A stretch of 21,442 nucleotides of DNA from NCBI GenBank assembly GCA_041608535.1, contig JBFISM010000054.1, forward strand, positions 1 to 21,442, given 5' to 3'. Below, piece after piece: positions 15,146 to 21,214 of this stretch. Origin of the DNA: JBFISM01 sp041608535 (GTDB lineage Bacteria; Actinomycetota; Acidimicrobiia; Spongiisociales; UBA5794). The first letter of the stretch is position 1; every line of letters starts with the position of its first letter. A program made the position numbers and the translations under genes. The notes beneath the pieces were generated by a model. It was not told where the DNA came from. It searched no databases and saw only the letters and a program-made list of their open reading frames with translations.

Positions 15146-15525
15146 GTGCGGTGCCCTGCGGTGGTCCACGCCGGATCTTCGAAGCGCTGTATCTCGATGA
15201 CGTGACCGTCGGGATCTCGATAGAGCGCCTGATAGATCGAGTACTGCTCGTTGCGGGCCGGGGAGCGGTCACAAGGTACGCCGGCAGCGACGAGGCGGCG
15301 ATGCCAGCCATCGACATCATCCGTGACCAGGGTCACCATCAGACCCGTCATGTCTCCCCGTCCGCGCCGCCGGCAGATGCCGATCGCGGAACCGGCCGCG
15401 ACCTCGAAGATACGACAGTCTCCTTGGTCCACCAGAAGCGGTAGCCCGAGCGCCCCTCCGTAGAACTCCGTTGCCCGCTCGAGATCAGCCACCGGGAGAA
15501 ACGTGATGTGGTGGTCGAACCTCAT
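15139..15525 (-). CDS. VOC family (glyoxalase/bleomycin-resistance fold) protein
   Basis: A 128-residue two-module VOC protein. The first beta-alpha-beta unit starts FDHHITFLPVADLERATEFYGGALGLPL, with a likely metal His. The second has MVTLVTDDVDGWHRRLVAAGV and ends YRDPDGHVIEIQRFED, with the usual DPDGH and a metal Glu. Such proteins are dioxygenases, isomerases, lyases or binders, so the reaction is unknown. The ATG at 15525 overlaps the glycosylase stop as ATGA, making the pair an operon. Its 3' end overlaps the E1 beta 3' end by 7 bp. Confidence 0.87.
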   Translation of the reverse strand: MRFDHHITFLPVADLERATEFYGGALGLPLLVDQGDCRIFEVAAGSAIGICRRRGRGDMTGLMVTLVTDDVDGWHRRLVAAGVPCDRSPARNEQYSIYQALYRDPDGHVIEIQRFEDPAWTTAGHRTQ

Positions 15526-16124
15526 TCCGGCACGATCCCGGCTGCCACCCCGGCCTTGCGGTACCACTCGGCGAGCGAGGCGGTGGTCTCATGGGCGTTG
15601 AGACCGCTGGGATTGGGCACCACCCACAGCTCGGCGTCTTCGAGTCCTTCCGGTTGGCGACCGAGTGCCGCATTCCGGTTCGAGAAGGCCGTGCGGTATG
15701 CGGTCACCCCGGCCACCGCAACGACCTTCGGCTCTCGTGAGCGCACCAGCGATCGCAGCCGCTGCGCACCGCGACGCAGCTCCTCGACAGCAAGCTCGCT
15801 GGCCCGCACCGTCGCCCGATTCACCAGATTGGTGATGCCGATGCCCCGGGCAATCAGATAGCTCCGATCGTCGTCTGTGAATCCTGTGGTGCGATCGATT
15901 TCGCGCTCGATGAGCCCGCTGGCAGTCAGTGCCGGATAGAACCTGTTCCCCGGGTGCGCAAAATGCGTCTGGGTCGCGGCAGTCCACAGACCCGGATTGA
16001 TGCCGACGAAGAGGAGCCGCAGCCCGGGACCGATCAGGTCGGGTACCGCGGCATCACGGTAGGTCTCGAGCTGTTCCTTGGTGAACCCCACGATCTTCAG
16101 TCTCGCAGCCTTGCCGGGGTGCAC
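15522..16124 (-). CDS. mug: G/U mismatch-specific DNA glycosylase (Mug/TDG type)
   Basis: A 200-residue uracil-DNA-glycosylase superfamily enzyme of the Mug/TDG branch. It would remove uracil or thymine, or adducts, opposite G to start base-excision repair. LLFVGINPGL (around residues 37-46) is motif 1 with the family-2 Asn, followed by FAHPGNRFYPAL. PNPSGLNAH near residue 171 is motif 2 with the intercalating loop. Start is uncertain: GTG at 16124 or GTG at 16091, neither with a clear Shine-Dalgarno. It leads a two-gene operon with the VOC gene. The functional link between the two is unknown. Confidence 0.9.
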   Translation of the reverse strand: MHPGKAARLKIVGFTKEQLETYRDAAVPDLIGPGLRLLFVGINPGLWTAATQTHFAHPGNRFYPALTASGLIEREIDRTTGFTDDDRSYLIARGIGITNLVNRATVRASELAVEELRRGAQRLRSLVRSREPKVVAVAGVTAYRTAFSNRNAALGRQPEGLEDAELWVVPNPSGLNAHETTASLAEWYRKAGVAAGIVPE

Positions 16125-16137
16125 GAGAGCGCACCGC

Positions 16138-16143
16138 TAGCTT
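16138..16143 (+). promoter_or_regulatory. Leaderless-type -10 (TAGCTT) for aconitase X
   Basis: TAGCTT ends 8 nt before the ATG at 16152, with no ribosome-binding site. It overlaps the palindrome GCTAGC (16136-16141), so a divergent start for the glycosylase gene may use the same bases. Confidence 0.42.
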
Positions 16144-16151
16144 CTCGAGCC

Positions 16152-17396
16152 ATGGAGCTGACGGACCGCGACCGAATCATGCTCGAGGGAGCACATGGCC
16201 CGGCGGTGGCGATGGCGATGCGACTGGTCTCGGGACTCGGCGAGGCGGTCGGCGCTCACCGCCTGATAGACATTTCGGCCGCACACATCGACGGAGCCCT
16301 CTACGTGGGTCGGGCGAGCCTCGATTTCGCCGCAAAGATGCGCGATCTCGGGGGGCGGGTGGCGGTGCGGACCACGCTCAACGTGTCGTCACTGGATCTT
16401 CTCCACCCGGAGCTGATTCGTACCGACGACGAGACCCGCACTGCTGCGCGCAGCACGATGCAGGCCTACGAGGACATGGGGTGCACGCCTACGTGGACGT
16501 GCGCTCCGTATCAGCTGGCAGAGCGTCCGCAGGTGGGTGATCGAGTGGCGTGGGCGGAGTCGAATGCGGTGGTGTTCGCCAACTCGGTGCTGGGGGCGCA
16601 TACGGAGCGCTTCGGCGACTTCATCGACATCGCAGCGGCCGTGACGGGGCGGGTACCCGAGTTCGGCATGTATCTCAGTGAGAACCGAGCGGGCGGAGTC
16701 CGCTACGACGTGTCCGCCATACCCGAGGAGGTACGGACCACCGAACACTTCTTCGCCCTGCTGGGACTACTCATAGGAGCCGATGCCGGCCGCAGCGTTC
16801 CGGTGATCACCGGGATCGATCAGGCGAGCGAGGATCAGCTGAAGATCATGGGTGCGGCGGCGGCGACTTCGGGAGCGGTGGCGCTCATCCACGTCGTCGG
16901 CGTCACCCCCGAAGCTGCCACCCTGCCCACCGCCACAGGAGGTGCGGACATCCGTCGCCGCGACGTCACGATGGATGCGCTGCGGCAGACGCGTCGCCGC
17001 CTGGCCACCGCTGCTGGTCGGACTCGGCTGCGGTCGGTCAGCGTCGGAACGCCCCATTACTCGCGGGAGCAGATCGTTCGGCTCGCCGAGCTGCTCGACG
17101 GGAGGTCGATCCACGAATCCATCCGGTTCTACGTGAACACCGGCCGGGACGTGCTGGCAGCGTGTCCCGATGCCCAAGAGCTGACGGCTCTCGGTGTCAT
17201 CTTCGTGACCGACACCTGCACGTATCTGACGCCCATCCTCGAAGTGGACGATGGTGTAGCCATGACCGACTCGGCGAAGTGGGCGTACTACGCCCCCGGC
17301 AACATCGGAGTCGAGGCGGTGTTCGGGTCGGTCTACGACTGTGTCGAATCCGCAGTCGCCGGGGCCGTGGTGCATGACGATCGAAGCTGGACATGA
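16152..17396 (+). CDS. Aconitase X catalytic (large) subunit, DUF521
   Basis: A 414-residue member of the aconitase X group, iron-sulphur dehydratases. Bacterial two-subunit forms studied so far dehydrate cis-3-hydroxy-L-proline; archaeal ones dehydrate mevalonate 5-phosphate. Conserved features visible: EGAHGPAVAMAMRL (12-25), HIDGALYVG (45-53), RTTLNVSSLDLLHP (73-86), CTPTWTCAPYQL (Cys111, Cys117), AWAESNAVVFANSVLGAHTER (133-153), and VTDTCTYLTP (Cys356), plus SAKWAYYAPG. Cys117 and Cys356 with a third cysteine are the probable cluster ligands. The ATG at 16152 follows a leaderless -10. Its stop overlaps the small subunit as ATGA. IspE in the same window argues against a mevalonate role. 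Confidence 0.92.
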   Translation: MELTDRDRIMLEGAHGPAVAMAMRLVSGLGEAVGAHRLIDISAAHIDGALYVGRASLDFAAKMRDLGGRVAVRTTLNVSSLDLLHPELIRTDDETRTAARSTMQAYEDMGCTPTWTCAPYQLAERPQVGDRVAWAESNAVVFANSVLGAHTERFGDFIDIAAAVTGRVPEFGMYLSENRAGGVRYDVSAIPEEVRTTEHFFALLGLLIGADAGRSVPVITGIDQASEDQLKIMGAAAATSGAVALIHVVGVTPEAATLPTATGGADIRRRDVTMDALRQTRRRLATAAGRTRLRSVSVGTPHYSREQIVRLAELLDGRSIHESIRFYVNTGRDVLAACPDAQELTALGVIFVTDTCTYLTPILEVDDGVAMTDSAKWAYYAPGNIGVEAVFGSVYDCVESAVAGAVVHDDRSWT

Positions 17397-17803
17397 TCCT
17401 CAGTGGCATCCCGCACGTGGCAGGCGCCGCGGAAGCGGAGAGCCTGGTGCTCACAGAGCCGCTGAGCTTGTGGGGTGGGGTCGACCCGGCGACGGGGACC
17501 ATCATCGACGAACATCACCCGCAGGCGGGTAGCAGCATCGCCGGGAAGGTCGTCGTGATCCCATACGGGCGGGGATCGTCTGGTGGATCCGCAGTGCTCG
17601 CCGAGTGCATCCGCGCCGGCACGTCCCCGGCTGCGTTGGTGATGGGCGAGTTGGATCCGATCCTCATCGTTGGGGCGCTGGCCGCACGCGAGCTGTATCC
17701 GGATCGCTCCTGCCCGCTGATCGAGGTCGGAACGGGGTTCGCCGAGCTCGCCGACCAAGCGCACACCGTCGTCCATACCGACGGCCGCATCGAGCAACCG
17801 TGA
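17393..17803 (+). CDS. Aconitase X swivel (small) subunit, DUF126
   Basis: A 136-residue swivelling domain that closes over the active site of the large subunit. It has EPLSLWGGVDPATGTIIDEHHPQAG (22-46), as expected for the domain start, and VVIPYGRGSSGGSAVLAE (54-71), whose serines bind substrate carboxylate and act in catalysis in related enzymes. In some organisms the two parts are fused; here they are separate and overlap as ATGA, so equal synthesis is expected. The stop is 1 nt from the serpin stop, tail to tail. Confidence 0.92.
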   Translation: MILSGIPHVAGAAEAESLVLTEPLSLWGGVDPATGTIIDEHHPQAGSSIAGKVVVIPYGRGSSGGSAVLAECIRAGTSPAALVMGELDPILIVGALAARELYPDRSCPLIEVGTGFAELADQAHTVVHTDGRIEQP

Positions 17804-17804
17804 G

Positions 17805-19112
17805 TCACGAAGCGGTCGGGTCCGTGACTTGTCCCATGAACAACACCAGACCCGAGTCGCGGTGGCGGATCAGGTAGAAGAACGGCCTGTCCGCAGCAAC
17901 GACCAGCTCGGGTGCCGGTGGCGCCGACTCGAGGAAGCCGAGAGCGGTTGCGGCCGCAGCCACGGTGCCCCACTCATCCACGGCGATGTCGGCAGCGTGG
18001 ACGGCGGCGCCGAGGAACGCATCAGGGCTGATGGCCGGATACGAACCCGGTGCAGCACCGATCTGCTCGAGGAAACCCAGCAGGTCGATGGCACTGTCGT
18101 CTTCCCACTTCGGCAGGAGCAACTCGTACGGTCCCGTCGTGAACGTGCCGTCGATCTCGGCGAGCAGATCCCCATCGAGGCGGTTGCGGATCTCCTCGAA
18201 GCGTCCCTCGTCCGGCACGATCACGAGCATCGAGAACTCGTTCCCCCGGTAAGGAATCTCTGCCCCCACGTACCCGTCCCCGGAGCCGCGCATATCGCCC
18301 AATCCGAGCTCGCGCATGAACTCTGCAGTGACGGTGCTCCCATCGAGCTTGGTGAACGTCCCCGGCCCGGTCGGATTTTTGCCGAAGACGGTCTGCCACT
18401 GCGCCTTGAAATACAGCGCATCCGTGAGGACGAGCACCATCTGCGGTTGGATGAAGCCTTCAGGGAGCAGCTCGGGAATGAGCTCTTCGGTCTGTTCCGC
18501 GACCCAGTCGTTGATGGTGTTGCGACTCCCAACCGGATCCCCGGCGAAGTCCAGCGCAACCGTGTCGGCGCCGTGATGTGACGCAAGCAGATCGAGCCAC
18601 TCCTGGTCCGGGGTGACATCGCGCCGAGGCCACAACCGATCGGCGATGGCCACGGTGACCTCGTCCTCTGCCGATGCCGCTGCAGCGATCGCCTGGTCGA
18701 TGGCGTTCCAGCCGTCGTGGGCCGCCATGCCGTCGGGCCAGGCGAAGAACGCATCGATGGCCGCCGCCGTGGCATCGTCGGCGGCGGCCCTCGCCATCAG
18801 CAGCGCATGAGCGATGCTGGACGGGCTGAACACGATATTCTCATCGACAGGTTCCTCAGCGAGCAGCGCATAGCCAACACGGTTGAAGGCTGCAGCCGTC
18901 TCCCGCTGCGGTGCGTCGGAGTCGGCCGGCTGGCGGGCCGCATCGGAGATCAGCGCCACGGACGGGCTCGGCGAGTCCCCGGGCAGCGAGGTCGTGGAAT
19001 CTCCGGAGGTGTCGTCCGAGGTGGGTGGAGTCGCTGTGTCGCCGCCGTCGCCACAAGCGGCAGCCAGCAGAGCCATGCTCAACAACGCAGAGAGAAGGAT
19101 TCGAAGCCTCAT
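17805..19112 (-). CDS. Serpin-family protease inhibitor, surface lipoprotein
   Basis: A 435-residue bacterial serpin anchored by a lipobox ending at Cys20, then an Asp/Thr/Ser/Pro tether to about residue 60. The serpin core begins AAAFNRVGYALL and has NIVFSPSSIAHALLMARAAA, INDWVAEQTEELIPELLP, LVLTDALYFKAQWQTVF, and the end FFYLIRHRDSGLVLFMGQV. The reactive-centre hinge EWGTVAAAATA (from about residue 380) is Gly-Thr then four alanines, the pattern of inhibitory serpins. Counting from the hinge, the scissile bond falls near Ser396-Ala397, within GFLESAPP, suggesting an elastase- or subtilisin-like target. It would protect the cell surface from proteases. ATG 19112 is chosen for the signal peptide. 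Confidence 0.93.
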   Translation of the reverse strand: MRLRILLSALLSMALLAAACGDGGDTATPPTSDDTSGDSTTSLPGDSPSPSVALISDAARQPADSDAPQRETAAAFNRVGYALLAEEPVDENIVFSPSSIAHALLMARAAADDATAAAIDAFFAWPDGMAAHDGWNAIDQAIAAAASAEDEVTVAIADRLWPRRDVTPDQEWLDLLASHHGADTVALDFAGDPVGSRNTINDWVAEQTEELIPELLPEGFIQPQMVLVLTDALYFKAQWQTVFGKNPTGPGTFTKLDGSTVTAEFMRELGLGDMRGSGDGYVGAEIPYRGNEFSMLVIVPDEGRFEEIRNRLDGDLLAEIDGTFTTGPYELLLPKWEDDSAIDLLGFLEQIGAAPGSYPAISPDAFLGAAVHAADIAVDEWGTVAAAATALGFLESAPPAPELVVAADRPFFYLIRHRDSGLVLFMGQVTDPTAS

Positions 19113-19132
19113 GTCGCTTTGACGATGCCGCA

Positions 19133-19163
19133 CGCTCGGTGGTTCCCGAGCGATGCGACAGTA
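19133..19163 (-). promoter_or_regulatory. Candidate promoter and 5' hairpin of the serpin gene
   Basis: TACTGT on the minus strand (19158-19163) is a possible -10. Five bases downstream begins a perfect 7-bp inverted repeat, CGCTCGG (19133-19139) with CCGAGCG (19146-19152) and a 6-nt loop. The transcript would start in or next to this stem. The layout resembles that upstream of the solute-binding lipoprotein. Confidence 0.35.
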
Positions 19164-19245
19164 CACCAGCTTGGGTACGGCACCATCGGCGAGCTCCGCT
19201 GACCAGGCACCGGGCGGGAACACCCAGGAGTGCGTAGATGGGCGA

Positions 19246-19251
19246 TACCCT
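19246..19251 (+). promoter_or_regulatory. Leaderless-type -10 (TACCCT) for the second VOC gene
   Basis: TACCCT ends 8 nt before the ATG at 19260, with no Shine-Dalgarno. This decides between ATG 19260 and an upstream in-frame start at 19230, which would lie before the -10. Confidence 0.45.
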
Positions 19252-19259
19252 CGCTCCCG

Positions 19260-19628
19260 ATGCCCCCGTTCATCCGCTCCATCAACGCCGTCACGCTGCA
19301 CGTTTCCGACATGGGTCGGTCACTGGCTTTCTACCGGACCATGGGTTTCGATGTGGCGTACGGCGACGAGCGGGCGGCCTTCTCGAGCCTGCGAATCGGC
19401 GATCAGTTCCTCAATCTGATGCTCGCCGACTCACCGCCGGTCCACGGATGGGGCAGAGTCATTCTGCACGTCTCCGATGTCGACGCCTTCCACAGGCGTG
19501 CGGTGACCTCGGGGCTGACACCCGACGCACCACCTCGCGATGCCGGCTGGGGTGAGCGCTACTTCCACCTGCGCGACCCCGACGGCCACGAGTTGAGCTT
19601 CGCCCGCAGGCTGCGAGACGAATCGTGA
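19260..19628 (+). CDS. VOC family protein (glyoxalase/dioxygenase fold)
   Basis: A 122-residue VOC protein with SINAVTLHVSDMGRSLAFYRTMGF as the first module and GRVILHVSDVDAFHRRAVTSGL as the second, ending FHLRDPDGHELSFARRL. The two His in TLHVSD and ILHVSD and the Glu of GHELSF are placed as the metal ligands. It is not closely similar to the VOC protein at 15139. Single-gene unit in a divergent arrangement with the serpin. Reaction unknown. Confidence 0.87.
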   Translation: MPPFIRSINAVTLHVSDMGRSLAFYRTMGFDVAYGDERAAFSSLRIGDQFLNLMLADSPPVHGWGRVILHVSDVDAFHRRAVTSGLTPDAPPRDAGWGERYFHLRDPDGHELSFARRLRDES

Positions 19629-19682
19629 GCCGACCAGCGTCTGTTCGGCGGCGGAGCCGCCGAAGTCGGCCGGGGAATGAAA

Positions 19683-19707
19683 CGTGGAGGTGACGGGATT
19701 TGAACCC
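19683..19707 (-). repeat. 25-bp direct repeat, copy A (tRNA 3' end)
   Basis: Identical over 25 bp to 19844-19868. On the minus strand it encodes a T-loop (TTCAAAT), the 3' T-stem strand and the acceptor 3' strand ending CACCTCCA. The 5' T-stem strand that follows is mismatched, and no anticodon arm is recognisable, so this copy is not a working tRNA. It may be an older attachment-site scar. Confidence 0.75.
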
Positions 19708-19805
19708 CTCGCCCCACCAACCAAACGACCGAGCGCTTCGGCCTCCCAGGTCAGCTCGCCCAACAACCCGGAGGCAGAAACCGGTGCAGCAATGCACGGT
19801 GGCGA

Positions 19806-19832
19806 GCTTCGATCATGAAAAGTGATCGAAGC
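19806..19832. terminator. Perfect 10-bp hairpin between the tRNA-end repeats
   Basis: GCTTCGATCA (19806-19815) and TGATCGAAGC (19823-19832) pair perfectly around TGAAAAG. It begins 13 nt past the tRNA-half 3' end on the minus strand, the place expected for the terminator of the original tRNA gene. There is no U-tract on either strand. Confidence 0.5.
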
Positions 19833-19843
19833 GAGGGATGACC

Positions 19844-19868
19844 CGTGGAGGTGACGGGATTTGAACCC
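19844..19868 (-). repeat. 25-bp direct repeat, copy B (tRNA 3' end)
   Basis: Second copy of the 25-bp repeat, 161 bp from copy A in the same orientation. This copy continues into a well-formed T-stem and anticodon arm. Confidence 0.75.
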
Positions 19869-19892
19869 GTGACCCCTTCGTTGCGAACGAAG
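19846..19892 (-). pseudogene. tRNA-Ala(CGC) 3' half, cut at the anticodon arm; likely attachment site
   Basis: On the minus strand the geometry is exact from tRNA position 27 to 73: anticodon stem CTTCG/CGAAG, 7-nt loop TTCGCAA with U33 and anticodon CGC, a 5-nt variable loop GGGTC, T-stem ACGGG/CCCGT around TTCAAAT, and acceptor strand CACCTCC with discriminator A. U70 would form the alanine-specific G3:U70 pair. No D-arm and no matching 5' acceptor strand (GGAGGTG or GGGGGTG) occur upstream, where the sequence changes abruptly. This is what an integrase crossing over in the anticodon loop leaves behind. An intact copy should exist elsewhere. Confidence 0.72.
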
Positions 19893-19898
19893 ATCGCC

Positions 19899-19934
19899 CC
19901 GATTCGGCAAGGCGTTGGGCGCCAACCTAATCGG
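19899..19934. repeat. Nested inverted repeat next to the tRNA half
   Basis: An outer 6-bp repeat, CCGATT (19899-19904) with AATCGG (19929-19934), encloses GTTGG-GCG-CCAAC (19914-19926). It starts six bases beyond the tRNA-half boundary, on the presumed element side. It could be an integrase arm site or a small structured RNA. Confidence 0.4.
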
Positions 19935-20084
19935 AGGATATCCCTTGCGGCACAAGGGTTTCAGACCTCTCATCGCTTGCCGGCATCTTGCGTCGTTTTG
20001 CCACATTTCACGGACTCCGACGGACAAACGACGGACACGCCCGGTCTCGGTGCGCCCCCGGCACGATGGGTCCGGCCTGCTCGG

Positions 20085-20753
20085 TCACCGATCCAGCCCG
20101 CGGCCTCGATCTGGCGAGTTCCTCTCTAGCTCCCGATCGAGCTGAGCGATCCATCCACCCACCCTCGAGGCGAGGTGCTCGTGATCGTGGACCGGGATTC
20201 CGAAGTCCTCGGGGGTGAGACGCCTGAAGGCACGCAATGCGTCGCGAAACGCTGCGGTGTCGAAACCCGTGTCCTTCTGCGCTGCCAGAGCGAGCAGCCT
20301 GCGCAGCTCGAACCGTTGCGTGAGCGCATCGAGATCGAGAAAGTCGCGCGCCTCAGCCCTGTCGAACAGCGCCAGAACCTTGTTTGCGGCGAGCTCCTCG
20401 ACGGCGAGGGTCGGGCCATACGTGCTGTCCTCCGGTGGAAGCGCCCGATGGTCGAAGGCGAGGTCTACCTCGCAACGATCCTCGCCGGCGACCACCTCGA
20501 GTCGCACGAATGTCGGGAGGTCGCGCCGACGGAGATGCGAGACCCCCGCGTCGTCGAGGGCGCGCTCGAGGGCATCCCCAAGCCGCCCAACCGCCCGCTC
20601 ATCGCCCGGCGCCGTGAAGTAGTCGAGATCCTGGGTCGCCCGCTCGATGACCCCGTGCACGATCAGCCCACCCGCCCCGGCCAGTGCAAATCCGCGGGCC
20701 TCAGGAAGGGCTGTGATGATCTCGATCAGGCGGGTCTGGAGCGGAGTCAGCAA
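20085..20753 (-). CDS. AbiEii-type nucleotidyltransferase toxin
   Basis: About 222 residues of the AbiEii/AbiGii/MenT nucleotidyltransferase group, whose studied members block growth by transferring nucleotides, for MenT to tRNA. PEARGFALAGAGGLIVHGVIERATQDLDYF holds the GG/GA loop and the paired acidic DLD. CEVDLAFDHR supplies the third acidic residue. AVEELAANKVLALFDRAEARDFLDLDAL is the conserved helical segment with Lys and Asp. The open frame reaches 20795, but the family start suggests TTG 20753, which overlaps the antitoxin stop by 7 bp; a GTG at 20795 is the alternative. Co-translation with the upstream gene is expected. Confidence 0.85.
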   Translation of the reverse strand: MLTPLQTRLIEIITALPEARGFALAGAGGLIVHGVIERATQDLDYFTAPGDERAVGRLGDALERALDDAGVSHLRRRDLPTFVRLEVVAGEDRCEVDLAFDHRALPPEDSTYGPTLAVEELAANKVLALFDRAEARDFLDLDALTQRFELRRLLALAAQKDTGFDTAAFRDALRAFRRLTPEDFGIPVHDHEHLASRVGGWIAQLDRELERNSPDRGRGLDR

Positions 20754-21076
20754 GGAACGGACACACCGCGATGCCGCTCGAGCCAGTCTGCCCACGCACG
20801 CCGCACGTGCCGGGGCAGCACCAACTCATCCCACAGCTCGATCAGGTCATCGACACGAATGAATCGGCGCACATCATCGTCGTTGCCCTCCCGCAGCACC
20901 TGCTCGTACACCCGGGCGCGATCCTTCCGGTCCCCGAGGTCATAGACGCGCGATGGGCCACTCCACCGAACGTGGAGTGGAAGCTCGACCAAGCCCGAAG
21001 CCTTCTCGGTGTCCGTTGCGTCGAGATCCTCGGGCACGGCAGGGGTCTGCGCCAGAGCCCTCGTCGTCCTTTCCAT
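20747..21076 (-). CDS. Probable antitoxin partner of the AbiEii-type toxin
   Basis: A 109-residue protein upstream of, and overlapping, the toxin gene. The N-terminal 30 residues are polar and probably flexible. Then come GLVELPLHVRWSGPSRVYDL, RARVYEQVLREGNDDDVRRFIRVDDLIELWDELVLP and RHVRRAWADWLERH, mostly helical. I recall this small-protein type next to nucleotidyltransferase toxins in actinobacteria but cannot name the family; no classical AbiEi winged-helix motif is visible. The ATG at 21076 has TACGCT 6 nt upstream and no ribosome-binding site, so the longer frame to 21160 is unlikely. The role as antitoxin is inferred from position and size. Confidence 0.72.
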   Translation of the reverse strand: MERTTRALAQTPAVPEDLDATDTEKASGLVELPLHVRWSGPSRVYDLGDRKDRARVYEQVLREGNDDDVRRFIRVDDLIELWDELVLPRHVRRAWADWLERHRGVSVPC

Positions 21077-21082
21077 GACGCC

Positions 21083-21088
21083 AGCGTA
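21083..21088 (-). promoter_or_regulatory. Leaderless-type -10 (TACGCT) for the toxin-antitoxin operon
   Basis: TACGCT on the minus strand ends 6 nt before the ATG at 21076. Just upstream, GGCCG (21091-21095) and CGGCC (21104-21108) form a short inverted repeat that could be an autoregulatory operator. Confidence 0.42.
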
Positions 21089-21214
21089 CCGGCCGTGGAC
21101 TGCCGGCCAGAACATCCTGCGCCCCACGGCCAAGGTCCGCGCGTCAGCTGATGGCCACACCGGTCGTGTCGAGATGCGCCTCGCCTGCGCCCTGATCTGA
21201 CGGTGTGCGAACGG

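Larger units (their letters stand above)
19629..20084. other. Non-coding junction with tRNA remnants and hairpins
   Basis: These 456 bp hold no convincing gene. The only open frames run over tRNA-like sequence. They contain two direct copies of a tRNA 3' end, a tRNA-Ala 3' half, a 5-bp GTGCA-GCAA-TGCAC hairpin (19784-19797), a strong 10-bp hairpin, a nested inverted repeat next to the tRNA half, and a CGACGGACA direct repeat near 20018-20038. To the left lie chromosomal-type genes; to the right a toxin-antitoxin pair. Confidence 0.7.

Noticed and set aside
19683..19790. A complete tRNA gene at copy A
   Set aside because: The T-stem is mismatched, the only possible anticodon arm lacks U33, and no acceptor 5' strand exists.
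19846..19940. A complete tRNA gene at copy B
   Set aside because: No D-arm and no 5' acceptor strand pairing with CACCTCC can be found upstream. The nearest GGGGCGA pairs at only four positions and abuts the anticodon stem.
19845..20129. Open frame beginning with GFEPVTPSLRTK across the tRNA half
   Set aside because: Frames of this kind commonly arise from translating tRNA sequence; here it exactly overlaps the tRNA-Ala 3' half.
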